Origin: an uncultured Anaerolineae bacterium
GTDB lineage: Bacteria > Chloroflexota > Anaerolineae > Anaerolineales > Villigracilaceae
NCBI GenBank assembly: GCA_903846015.1
Contig: CAIMZS010000617.1
Coordinates: 1-40,036 of the forward strand
Reading direction: 5' to 3'
DNA length: 40,036 nt
A program made the translations under genes and the position numbers. How positions within the stretch are numbered: position 1 is the stretch's first letter; the number at the start of each line of letters is the position of its first letter. Positions 27,001 to 34,592 of the stretch are shown here, piece after piece. The notes beneath the pieces are model-generated. The model saw nothing but the letters and a program-made list of their open reading frames with translations. It searched no databases and was not told the DNA's origin.

Positions 27001-29709
27001 AAGACTGACCAGGATGGCACACTCCGACCGGTTGATGGACGCTGTGATATTGGCGCGGTCGAGGGGGCGGTTATGTGGCCGTTCGTTCCACTGGCAAGTA
27101 CTTATAGCGCATACAGCAGCGATACCTTACCCGGCTATTTTCTTTGTGATCAGTCCCAGCCGAGCTGCACTGGTAATTCCAATCCGGATGCTGATGCGGC
27201 TCAGCGGTACGCACTGGGTGTGGATAACTTCTATTACACTTATAACCAGCGCGATAGTATTGATAACAATGCGATGAAGATTGTCTCCACCGTCGAATAT
27301 TGTGATCCAGCCTCGCCCTGTCCATACGATAACGCTTTCTGGGATGGTTCACAAATGGTGTATGGAGCTGGTTATCCGAAGGCGGATGATGTTGTTGGTC
27401 ATGAGCTGACTCACGGTGTTACCCAGTACGAATCAGGATTATTTTATTATTATCAATCTGGAGCCATTAACGAATCGCTTTCTGATATCTGGGGTGAACT
27501 TTATGACCAGTCCAACGGACAGGGTAATGATACCGCGGCGGTCAAATGGTTGATGGGCGAAGACATTTCCGGCGGGGCCATCCGCAGTATGAGCAATCCG
27601 CCTGCCTACTCCGACCCGGATGCCATCACCAGCTCATTGTATTTCACAGGTTGGCAGGATAATGGCGGTGTGCATACCAACAGCGGTGTTAACAACAAGG
27701 CTGCTTACTTGATGGTGGCTGGCGGCACGTTTAATGGAAAAACTGTTTTGGCAATCGGCGCGACCAAAACGCTGGATGTCTATTATGAAGCTCAGACCCA
27801 TCTGCTCACCTCAGGATCTGATTATCTCGATCTTTACAATGCCCTTTACCAGGCCTGCTTCAACGTGCTCGGTGTGGATGGCATCAGCTTCAGCGACTGC
27901 CAGCAGGTGCGCACGGCGAGCGATGCTGTGGCGATGAACGCCCAACCCAGGGTGGGTATAAGATACAACCCAGAAGCGCCTTTTTGTGACAGCAGTTCTA
28001 CTTACAGGGCTGATACGTTTTATGATGATATCGAGAATATAAATGGCAATTGGCAGTTCGCGAATTGGGATGCGCTGCGCTGGCAGTATGGTTCATCTTA
28101 TGGCGAGTTCGCTCATTCTGGGAAAGGTTTCTTATACGCGGATGACTATCCAGATTATATATCCGATTCCAACGCGAGCCTTCACGCGGTCACCATTCCC
28201 GCGAAGGCCTATATGCACTTCTCCCAGGCCTATGGTTTTGAATACGGTGTCTATAAAAATGTAAACTATTACTTTGATGGCGGGGTGCTCGAATACAGCA
28301 GCGACGCTGGCAACACATGGGTGGATGCCGGATCACTAATGATCAATAATGGGTATAATGGCAAGCTTTTCTTCGGGTACAACCCGCTCCGAGGCAGGAG
28401 CGCTTTTGTGGGGGAGAGCCATGGTTATTTCAGTACCCGCTTGAACCTCAGTTCACTGGCCGGGAAGAGTGTTTCTTTCCGCTGGCGCATGGGCCTGGAT
28501 AATACCGGCTATGCGTTGGGTTGGTTTATAGATGATGTCCGGGTATACACCTGCCAGCCTCTGCCTGTCGCGCCTATCCTGGTCTCTCCGGCCAATGCCA
28601 ACCTATCCAACAATCCAGTTCCCACTTTCAACTGGGGCGCAGTCTCGGGTGCCAGCTCCTATCAGCTTGAGATTGCGACTACAAGCAACTTCGCGGCTAT
28701 TGTGCAGAATTTTTCTGGCGGGCCTGGCGTGGTAACGTACCAGGCTGCGCCCTTACCGAGCGGTGTCTATTACTGGCATGTACGTTCGATCAATGGTTCA
28801 GGATTTGCGGGTCTGTGGAGCGCATATCGCTTGTTTACAGTTGATCTCACGCCACCAGTCTCGCCCGTTTTGGCTCTGCCGGTCAATGCTGCCGCTGTCT
28901 TCGGTACGCCGTTGTTTACCTGGAAGTCAAGTGCCACGGCGATCAGGTATCAGTTTGCTTATGATAACGACGCTGACTTTTCCAGCCCAATATATACTTC
29001 TGGGGAAGTGATCGGACTGAAAATAACCCCGCCAGCCATGCCGCTGGGCGTCTATTCCTGGCATGTGCGTGCCAGGGATGCAGCGGGCAACTGGAGCACC
29101 TGGAGCCTGCCACGCCTGGTTACCATCCACCCGCCAACTCCGCTCGCGCCGGTTTTGTCTGCGCCTGCCAGCGCCCTCAAGACCAATGACGCGACTCCGG
29201 ATTTTGCCTGGAGCGGCGTGGCGTATGGCGATACTTACCAGCTCGAGATTTCCAATTCCAATAAATTTACCATCAAGCTGCAGAGTTTCTCTGGTGCACC
29301 CGGTGTGTTGAATTACACTGCCGGGCTGCTGTCGGAAGGAATATATTATTGGCATGTGCGCGCCGTGAACGCGGCCAGTGTGGCTGGACCGTGGAGCGCG
29401 ATCCGTTCCTTTACGATTGATACAACCCCGCCTCCCGCGCCGGTTTTGAGCCTGCCCGCCAGCGGTGCTTTGCTGACGGGTGCGCCAAAATTCGTCTGGC
29501 TGGCATCATCCTCTGCTGTCAAATACCAGTTTGAACTTGGCAGTGATGCGGGGTTTACCAGCCTGGTTTATACCTCCGGCGAACTGACCGGATTGTCGTT
29601 CACGCCCCCAGCCCAGGCGTTAGGAACATATTATTGGCATGTACGCGCAAAAGATGCTGCCGGTAATTGGGGAGCCTGGAGCCTGTCTCGCGCCATTAGC
29701 ATTCATTAG
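24004..29709 (+). CDS. Giant secreted thermolysin-family (M4) metallopeptidase with a beta-helix insertion
   Basis: The ATG at 24004 has GGAGGG upstream and a Sec signal (MKRFSRSFNF...); total 1,901 residues. Domain order: FTP/PepSY propeptide (about 43-250); beta-helix copy A (about 290-610); Ig-like module (610-712); beta-helix copy B (713-1019); M4 catalytic domain (about 1023-1320); MAM or jelly-roll-like domain (about 1333-1518); and four fibronectin-like repeats in ABAB order ending in YYWHVR-type motifs (1519-1901). The zinc site is complete: H1133-E1134-LT-H1137, E1157 in NESLSD and a later HTNSG. In ordinary M4 enzymes the propeptide directly precedes the catalytic domain, so the roughly 770-residue insertion is unusual. 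The two helix copies share the opening TSGxDxNxC...PCLTIN and AAGTYTG, showing internal duplication. Confidence 0.93.
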   Translation: MKRFSRSFNFIVSLIVVISMCLTSFQQAGAGSPPSSPKSDAGVRYATNHQTGMLSFIGADPQAPLVVAEAARAGAKPGESALAMVDHFKARLGLKDVYQELKLEKFSEVGSRQVSRYQQIYQGIPVMAGELMVNATSDGRMLSISGEIAPGLALNSTPAIEAAQASQIALNAIAKGYQLDLSQLKSSQPALWVYDSRLLKPDGSAPALVWRMEVRSADGRKPINELVLVNAQRGNIALNFNQVDTAWVGGKTNPSLPAQASLSTAVTSGPKTGSGSKALSARYAAFGAGNWFVTTSGNDSNSCAEPALPCLTINGALAKTVASGDTINVAAGTYTGTGAEVVLVNKSVSLVGGWNELFETQNGYSIIDGGNTRVGVRIITPGLVVSLSRFVIQHANVFGLYVSGSGLAVQVDETIFRLNFNGIYHNGGVLSFTRVGVINNTGEGIYNLAGDVTFTNSTVSGNQQASSGSVIINITGKISVQNSTITNNGGSYAVYAANVSALIEIGNSILAGNGEWDCFGNIQSVGNNIFGQTPPCRITVSIQPSDQTGVNPDLGPLLPGGYHPLLLGSPAIGAANPASCQAVDQRGIARPQGAGCDIGAYEYAIPGAAASLFVQSGSNQRAGPTYSYAQPFKVWPLDSQDSPVPGVDVTFTAPASGASGIFADTGAATSSVISDPNGLAASPVFFANGLSGAYTVTVSADSVPSASIDLENTGYWYVSTSGSDANTCSAPDAACLTINAAVGKASADDVIRVAAGTYTGSGTQVVLVNKNMNLSGGWDVGFSIRSGISTIDGQGARGGFNIDCFRVNLDRFNITNGANSGGVTNCGDLTISNSTIQNNSSTQYYGGGGIYNYIGSLTLNNVTVSQNTAQNSGAGIYINSGKVSLNNATISANSSFASSGLFVNNTVGTMVWIQNSILAGNAGSECGGTIHSLGYNLLGSNSGCDFLKAAGDLVGSGSFHINPHLTPMQGNGSLALKTSSPAVNAGSPVVPGSTINACLKTDQDGTLRPVDGRCDIGAVEGAVMWPFVPLASTYSAYSSDTLPGYFLCDQSQPSCTGNSNPDADAAQRYALGVDNFYYTYNQRDSIDNNAMKIVSTVEYCDPASPCPYDNAFWDGSQMVYGAGYPKADDVVGHELTHGVTQYESGLFYYYQSGAINESLSDIWGELYDQSNGQGNDTAAVKWLMGEDISGGAIRSMSNPPAYSDPDAITSSLYFTGWQDNGGVHTNSGVNNKAAYLMVAGGTFNGKTVLAIGATKTLDVYYEAQTHLLTSGSDYLDLYNALYQACFNVLGVDGISFSDCQQVRTASDAVAMNAQPRVGIRYNPEAPFCDSSSTYRADTFYDDIENINGNWQFANWDALRWQYGSSYGEFAHSGKGFLYADDYPDYISDSNASLHAVTIPAKAYMHFSQAYGFEYGVYKNVNYYFDGGVLEYSSDAGNTWVDAGSLMINNGYNGKLFFGYNPLRGRSAFVGESHGYFSTRLNLSSLAGKSVSFRWRMGLDNTGYALGWFIDDVRVYTCQPLPVAPILVSPANANLSNNPVPTFNWGAVSGASSYQLEIATTSNFAAIVQNFSGGPGVVTYQAAPLPSGVYYWHVRSINGSGFAGLWSAYRLFTVDLTPPVSPVLALPVNAAAVFGTPLFTWKSSATAIRYQFAYDNDADFSSPIYTSGEVIGLKITPPAMPLGVYSWHVRARDAAGNWSTWSLPRLVTIHPPTPLAPVLSAPASALKTNDATPDFAWSGVAYGDTYQLEISNSNKFTIKLQSFSGAPGVLNYTAGLLSEGIYYWHVRAVNAASVAGPWSAIRSFTIDTTPPPAPVLSLPASGALLTGAPKFVWLASSSAVKYQFELGSDAGFTSLVYTSGELTGLSFTPPAQALGTYYWHVRAKDAAGNWGAWSLSRAISIH

Positions 29710-29710
29710 A

Positions 29711-29752
29711 GAATAAGAAGGGGCAGACCCAAAGGTCTGCCCCTTCTTATTC
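29711..29752. terminator. Long perfect hairpin terminator between convergent genes
   Basis: A 19-bp perfect stem (29711-29729 with 29734-29752), containing AAGGGGCAGACC, has a CAAA loop. It starts 1 bp after the M4 peptidase stop and lies 44 bp beyond the end of the convergent membrane-protein gene, so it can serve both. Confidence 0.8.
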
Positions 29753-29796
29753 AGGTTTGCCAGGGAAGCCTCAAGTACTCTCCCCAAAAAGCTTCA

Positions 29797-31815
29797 TCAG
29801 CCCTTACAAAATAAATGCTCCACCACTATCATTACATCTGGTCGAAGTGGATACCCGGATGCATTCATTTTCTTAAGATTTTTACATGCTTGCATCTGAT
29901 AGAAAGGCTCAACTTTGATGAGCTTTGCCAGATAGACCAGGCTGGCTGTGTCGCCGGTGTACGCGTAGGCCTGTACGAAGGGCAGCCATTCGACCACATC
30001 CTGGGGAGACAGGTTATTTTTACGGGCTTCATTGCCGATGCGGGCAATCTCTTGCCAATTGCCTGTCTGTCGTGCCAGGTCAGCTTTCTGGTAGCTGTAA
30101 CACCACGAGTGGACTGGTTCAGTGCCGAAGATGACCGAGGGTGGCGTGGACGGTATTGCTTGAGTGTCAATGCTGTCAAGCCGGGCGTATTGAGCGACAG
30201 CCAGCATCAGATTATCATCATTGAGCGAGTACTCCAGCCAATCCGGGTTGAGCATACGCATGCATGCTTCGCTGCTGCCTTGCGTCATCATCAACACATT
30301 ACTGTAATCAAAGTGATAGGCTGTGTTCGTAACGATGCGGTTAATTTTGTCGGTTGTACCGCCCAGCCAAATATTCTTGATGGTTTCGGGCTGCAGGGTG
30401 ATGCCGCTTAATGGCAAAATTACGGGTGAATGGTTCTGTGTTTGCGGATGGTAGATGAAGTTTGCTGGTCCCCACACGAGTGAATCGGTATCGCTGATCG
30501 TAAATGGGTATTGCGCCAACAAGGTGGCGCCTGTGCGAATGGATGGCGCCCGCCAACTGACCTGCCACCAGAAGTCTAGAACGGCGCGCTCTTCGTTGGC
30601 AGCTTGATTAGCGATCGCCTGGTGAGAGAGGGTCGCCAATCCCAGTAAAATGGAAAGCGCAACCAGGCGCAAGCTGCTTGTGCGAATGGAATAAATTAAC
30701 CCTCCCAGGAACAGTACGCCTGCTAGCGAGGCTGGTAGGGCATATTGTGAGAATTGGAAAGTCACGGTGCGGTTGGCGATTATTACTGGAACAACTCCTG
30801 CTGCGGTACCTAGAATTCCAACCCACAACAGCTCTGTGCCGTGAGTCGGCTCCCCCTCATCCTTGCCCAACTTAAGGAATGCCAACGCGCCAAGCCCAAC
30901 CACCAGCGCCCCTGCTCCGAACTGCATGATGTATTCGCGCGGCGTGCCGGAATAGAAATTTCCATTTAGGGGTACGATCCAGGCCCCAAAGATGACGTTT
31001 ACCAGACCCTGGAAAAGGCTCACGATCCAGGCGATAATCTCGAGAGGGTTTTCAAGTACTTTCCCAATTTGCAGGCCGGCTTCCTGGGCTTTGCGCCAAT
31101 TATCAAAGATAAATTGATACCAGTAGATGAATGCGCCTGGAATCAGTAAAAAGAGCGCGGAAGATCGCATAGTTCTGAGAGCGAGCTGCCAGAAACCAAT
31201 CATAGGCTGCCCACGCTTGAGAAACAAAAATACTGCGATGATCCTGAAGGCTTCCATCCCCACCGCGAATTCAACCAGTGCAAGATAAGCCCATCCGCTG
31301 AGAAAGGCTGCTAATGACCATAACCCCCACTTCCACCAGCGCTCAGATCCCACTGCTTTGAGGGTGAAGATGATCGAAAAGACCTGCAACACCAGGCTGA
31401 TTACATAAGGTTGGAATTCGAAGCCTGATACCCACCACAAAAAGCCCGGGTAAATGGTGAACAGCAATGCCAGAAAGAAATTCATACTTCTTTGTTTTGG
31501 CCACAGCAGGTGAAAGAGCCACAACCCCGCTAAACCGCTGATCAGCCTCCAAAGATAGAGTGTAAGAATGTATAGTAAAGCATTCAGCCCGAAAAGCCCA
31601 AAAAGTGCTTCATATAATGGTCCGCGGATTGGACGGGTGTGCAGAGTGAGTTGGATGAAGGTTTTTGGTCCGTTCACCAATCCATTGTAAATGAAATACC
31701 AATCGTCACTATGGAAGGACAACCTGCCGGCGAGCGGAAGGTATACTACGGCCGATACGATTGTTATTAACAAAACTTCCCATAACCAATAGGGCCTGAT
31801 TTTTTTCAAAAACAT
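29797..31815 (-). CDS. Polytopic membrane protein, probable GT-C-type glycosyltransferase
   Basis: The 672-residue protein has about ten or more hydrophobic segments in residues 10-410 and a soluble C-terminal domain of about 250 residues. After the first membrane helix lies SFHSDDWYFIYNGL, an acidic pair in the first outer loop as in GT-C lipid-sugar-dependent glycosyltransferases (PMT/ArnT-like). This is the main reason for the call. No signature specific enough to name a substrate was seen. It may glycosylate surface proteins or polymers. It is separated by terminator-like hairpins from its neighbours and appears to be a single-gene unit. Confidence 0.6.
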   Translation of the reverse strand: MFLKKIRPYWLWEVLLITIVSAVVYLPLAGRLSFHSDDWYFIYNGLVNGPKTFIQLTLHTRPIRGPLYEALFGLFGLNALLYILTLYLWRLISGLAGLWLFHLLWPKQRSMNFFLALLFTIYPGFLWWVSGFEFQPYVISLVLQVFSIIFTLKAVGSERWWKWGLWSLAAFLSGWAYLALVEFAVGMEAFRIIAVFLFLKRGQPMIGFWQLALRTMRSSALFLLIPGAFIYWYQFIFDNWRKAQEAGLQIGKVLENPLEIIAWIVSLFQGLVNVIFGAWIVPLNGNFYSGTPREYIMQFGAGALVVGLGALAFLKLGKDEGEPTHGTELLWVGILGTAAGVVPVIIANRTVTFQFSQYALPASLAGVLFLGGLIYSIRTSSLRLVALSILLGLATLSHQAIANQAANEERAVLDFWWQVSWRAPSIRTGATLLAQYPFTISDTDSLVWGPANFIYHPQTQNHSPVILPLSGITLQPETIKNIWLGGTTDKINRIVTNTAYHFDYSNVLMMTQGSSEACMRMLNPDWLEYSLNDDNLMLAVAQYARLDSIDTQAIPSTPPSVIFGTEPVHSWCYSYQKADLARQTGNWQEIARIGNEARKNNLSPQDVVEWLPFVQAYAYTGDTASLVYLAKLIKVEPFYQMQACKNLKKMNASGYPLRPDVMIVVEHLFCKG

Positions 31816-31839
31816 GACTTAACTTTTCTGCCAAAAGAT

Positions 31840-31875
31840 CGATATTCTGCTCAGCAAACGCTGGGTAGAATATCG
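31840..31875 (-). terminator. Hairpin downstream of the metal-transport operon, likely terminator
   Basis: CGATATTCTGCTCAGC (31840-31855) and GCTGGGTAGAATATCG (31860-31875) form a 16-bp stem if two G-U pairs are allowed on one strand, with a 4-base loop. On the - strand the stem is followed by ATCTTTT, a weak U-tract. It lies between the permease end and the start of the membrane-protein gene. Confidence 0.5.
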
Positions 31876-31991
31876 AAATCGACTCAACTGTAGCACCAAT
31901 AATATCGGTAATGTTTTACCCTGATGCACTCAAACGAAATGGTTCAGTGCATACTTTTCGCACCCCTATGCGGGCAGCGCAGGTCTCGTGC

Positions 31992-32011
31992 ACGATGCGT
32001 AAGCGCATCGT
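31992..32011. other. Small palindromic hairpin after the permease gene
   Basis: ACGATGCG (31992-31999) pairs with CGCATCGT (32004-32011) around TAAG, 19 bp beyond the permease stop. No U-tract follows. A second imperfect repeat (TGCACT...AGTGCA) lies at about 31924-31951. Confidence 0.35.
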
Positions 32012-32029
32012 CCTTCGAGCTGTTTGCTC

Positions 32030-32845
32030 TTATCGTTTTCCTTTTTTAATCAAAAAGACTACCATGAATACCGCTGTTGCGGTCAGTACAATGGCCGATC
32101 CGGAGACTATATCCAGGTAATAACTGATGTACAGGCCAACCAGCGATGAAAGCGCGCCGATGATGGCCGAGATCAGCATCATAGGCGCCAGCCGGCGCGT
32201 GATCAAATAGGCTGTGGCAGCCGGAGTGACCAACATGGCTGCGGCAAGACCGACGCCGACAGTTTGCAAAGAGATGACCACGGTTAGCGCCAGCAGAAGC
32301 AGCATAATGTTGCGCAGTAACTCGGCTGGCATTCGCAATGTGGCGGCTAGTACCGGGTCAAATGATATCACCATGAAAGGCCGGTAGAGCAGGAACACTG
32401 TTAAAAGAACGATAAAACCCAGGCCAAAGGTCAGCCACAGATCGGTGGTTGAAACCCCCAGCACGTTGCCAAACAGGATATGGCTCAGGTCGACAGCATA
32501 GCTGCGGATTGAAGAGATCATTGCCACTCCCAGCGAGAGCGCCGCGGCGAAGAGGATGCCGATGGCGGTATCTTCTTTGATGGCTCCCTGTCGGGAAAAA
32601 TAACCGATTCCAAGCGCCACCAACGCCGCCGCTACCAGTGCACCGATCAGCAAGTTTCCGCCAAACAGGTAGGCGATTGCCACACCTGGCATGATGGCAT
32701 GCGCGAGCGCATCGCCGAGGAAGGCCATGCCGCGCAGTACCACGTAGGTGCCCATGACTGCGCACAGGATCCCAACCATTGTGCCAGCCAGCAGACCGCG
32801 TTGCATGAAGGCGTAGGTGAGCGGGTGCAGCAGGATATCAATCAT
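32030..32845 (-). CDS. ABC transporter permease, Zn/Mn/Fe type (ZnuB/MntB/TroC family)
   Basis: The protein, 271 residues from the ATG at 32845, is a hydrophobic ABC-3 family permease with about eight or nine membrane helices. It carries family features such as VLRGMAFLGDALAHAIMPGVAIAY near the N-terminus and VGVGLAAAMLVTPAATAYL towards the C-terminal half. The start ATGATTGA overlaps the stop of the ATPase gene, showing translational coupling; ATG 32854 is an alternative. It forms the membrane channel for divalent metal uptake with the ATPase. The regulator in the same operon is Fur/Zur-like, so zinc is the likeliest metal and manganese is possible. No periplasmic-type binding protein gene is present here. 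Confidence 0.9.
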   Translation of the reverse strand: MIDILLHPLTYAFMQRGLLAGTMVGILCAVMGTYVVLRGMAFLGDALAHAIMPGVAIAYLFGGNLLIGALVAAALVALGIGYFSRQGAIKEDTAIGILFAAALSLGVAMISSIRSYAVDLSHILFGNVLGVSTTDLWLTFGLGFIVLLTVFLLYRPFMVISFDPVLAATLRMPAELLRNIMLLLLALTVVISLQTVGVGLAAAMLVTPAATAYLITRRLAPMMLISAIIGALSSLVGLYISYYLDIVSGSAIVLTATAVFMVVFLIKKGKR

Positions 32846-33650
32846 ATAATCCATCCGCTTCAGTTTCGTGGTGTTCTTCTTCTGGCGGACAACATTCGTC
32901 AACCAGCATGGCGCCGTTTTCCATCACCAAAAGCGAACTGCCAAAGGCTCGAACCAGGTTCTCCTGTTTCAATACATCGGCTGCTGATCCAAAAGCAACC
33001 AGGCGCTTGTTGATCAGCAGCACCATATCGAACCGGGTGGCTGCCAGGTTTAGATCGTGGGTGGAGATGATGGCAGTAACCTGGCGCTGGCGCAGCCGGT
33101 TGAGCAGATCAATGGTGGCTTCCTGCGTGGTCACATCTACACCCGTAAAGGGTTCATCCATCAACAAAATATGCGGTTCCTGTGCCAGGGCGCGCGCCAG
33201 GAAGACACGCTGCTGCTGCCCACCGGAGAGATCGCTGATTGATGTTTTTGCCAGATTAGCGATGCTCATTTCTGCCAGGCTGCGGTCGACTGCTTCGCGA
33301 TCATCCCGGTTGGGTTGGGCGAACCAGCCGCGGGTGTTAAAACGTCCCATCATGACCACATCTCTAACGGTGACGGGGAAGCGCCAATCCACTTCTTCAC
33401 GCTGAGGGATATAGGCGACGCAGTCTTTGTGGTTGCCTAACGGCAGGCCGTGGATCAGTACCCGCCCTGATTGCAGCGGCAGCAGTCCGACGAGCGCCTT
33501 GAACAGAGTTGATTTTCCGGCTCCGTTGGGGCCTACCACAGCGATACGAGCGCCATGTGGAGCCTGAAAGCTGAGATCTTTCAGAACAAGCTTTTCGCCG
33601 TAGGCGACATTGATGTTTTCGACTTCCAATCGATGAGGAATGTGCGTCAT
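32838..33650 (-). CDS. ABC transporter ATP-binding protein, Zn/Mn type, with Cys/His-rich tail
   Basis: The 270-residue ATPase has Walker A GPNGAGKST (40-48), Q-loop IPQREEVDWRFP (81-92), signature LSGGQ (141-145) and Walker B ILLMDEP (161-167), typical of metal ABC systems. The VDWRFPVTVRDVVMMGR segment is characteristic of the Mn/Zn subgroup. The last 25 residues, DECCPPEEEHHETE and on, add two Cys, two His and many acids, and could bind metal as a sensor; this is inference. It overlaps the permease by 8 bp and follows the 63-residue peptide by 26 bp. No good ribosome site is seen before its ATG, suggesting coupling to the upstream gene. Confidence 0.93.
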   Translation of the reverse strand: MTHIPHRLEVENINVAYGEKLVLKDLSFQAPHGARIAVVGPNGAGKSTLFKALVGLLPLQSGRVLIHGLPLGNHKDCVAYIPQREEVDWRFPVTVRDVVMMGRFNTRGWFAQPNRDDREAVDRSLAEMSIANLAKTSISDLSGGQQQRVFLARALAQEPHILLMDEPFTGVDVTTQEATIDLLNRLRQRQVTAIISTHDLNLAATRFDMVLLINKRLVAFGSAADVLKQENLVRAFGSSLLVMENGAMLVDECCPPEEEHHETEADGLYD

Positions 33651-33676
33651 GAATATTTTTTATAGTCTGAAAATGT

Positions 33677-33868
33677 TCAGGCTTTTCCGTATAAGGTGGT
33701 GTGATAAATGACCGAGCCAATTAACAGCACGACGATTACACCAGCTGTAATACTCGTGATAGGTTTTACAGAACCCGTTTCGCCAATAGCTGACTTTCGA
33801 TTTTGATCGGCGTTCAGTTTGGCACCAACCGCTCCGGCAACGGGTACAGCAGCGCAGAACATGCACAT
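33677..33868 (-). CDS. 63-residue Cys-rich single-pass membrane protein in the metal-transport operon
   Basis: ATG 33868 has GGAG about 8 bp upstream, so it is preferred over the longer open frame starting at 33943. The product starts MCMFCAAVPVAGAVGAK, is polar in the middle and ends with one membrane helix (about 40-57). The N-terminal C-x-x-C-like pair (C2, C5) may bind metal or be lipid- or thiol-modified. It lies between the Fur-family gene and the ATPase on the same strand, so it is probably co-regulated with metal uptake. I recognise no named family; an accessory subunit of the transporter is a guess. Confidence 0.65.
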   Translation of the reverse strand: MCMFCAAVPVAGAVGAKLNADQNRKSAIGETGSVKPITSITAGVIVVLLIGSVIYHTTLYGKA

Positions 33869-33964
33869 GATAGTTTCTCCTGTTATTCGGGATGGTCCCG
33901 GTTTTTGTACTGGGCGGCGAAATATAAGACATTCCCGGGGCAAAACGTTCGATAGACGAATGAG

Positions 33965-34381
33965 TTAACGGCAATTGGCGCACACACCAAATAACTGCAG
34001 CCAGTGTTCCTTTATGCTGTAGCCGGTGGTGGTAGCAATGGAAGTGATCAACGTTTCCAGGTCGTCACCCTCAAAAAATGTTACCTGTCCGCAGATCTGG
34101 CATAAAAGCAAGTGTTGGTGTCCCTGCCCGGTGGTGATGAAGGCCTGGCAACCGCCCGGTTGATGGACTCGCTGGATCAGGTGAAGCTCCTCAAGTTTTT
34201 CGAGCGTCCGGTAAACACTTACAAGACCCAATTCTGGGTGGTTTGCGCGGGCTGAGTCAAACACTTCCAGGGGGGTCATTGCTCGGCTGCTGGCAGAAAC
34301 GATCTCCACCACGGCCCGGCGCGAGCCGGTCAGACGGTAACCATTTTCCGATAAGGATGTTAACCAGTTATTTGCGTTCAT
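33965..34381 (-). CDS. Fur-family metal-responsive regulator, probably zinc-sensing (Zur-like)
   Basis: The 138-residue length is normal for the family. An N-terminal winged helix (NGYRLTGSRRAVVEIV, then LGLVSVYRTLEKL as recognition region) is followed by a dimerisation domain with the structural zinc cysteines C94-QI-C97 and C134-AN-C137 and sensor-site histidines around H88-Q-H90. AGAGGAG precedes the ATG. A 19-bp palindrome 12 bp upstream of the ATG suggests autoregulation. It is the first gene of an operon with the metal ABC transporter, which favours zinc (or manganese) over iron sensing. The exact metal cannot be read from the sequence. Confidence 0.92.
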   Translation of the reverse strand: MNANNWLTSLSENGYRLTGSRRAVVEIVSASSRAMTPLEVFDSARANHPELGLVSVYRTLEKLEELHLIQRVHQPGGCQAFITTGQGHQHLLLCQICGQVTFFEGDDLETLITSIATTTGYSIKEHWLQLFGVCANCR

Positions 34382-34392
34382 GGCTCCTCTTT

Positions 34393-34411
34393 ATTGAAAA
34401 CCATTTTCAAT
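34393..34411. promoter_or_regulatory. Fur/Zur-box palindrome upstream of the regulator gene
   Basis: ATTGAAAA-CCA-TTTTCAAT is a perfect 8-bp inverted repeat with a 3-bp centre, resembling TGAAAAT-type boxes of Zur/Fur proteins. It sits 12 bp before the fur-like ATG and in the intergenic region shared with the divergent sco gene. Confidence 0.75.
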
Positions 34412-34592
34412 TATAGAGGCTTTCATCCAACGGGTCAAGGCCGATCCTTTTTCTGAGCATGTATTTCTTCCATCAAAGGTTTTCAAAGGCTTGCGCGGTA
34501 GGTTCGCAGAAAAGGTTTATGGCTATAGATTTAATCAACTCTTTCGGTATTTCCTGTGTTATAAATGGCGCAACCCAAGCAGGAGTCAATCT

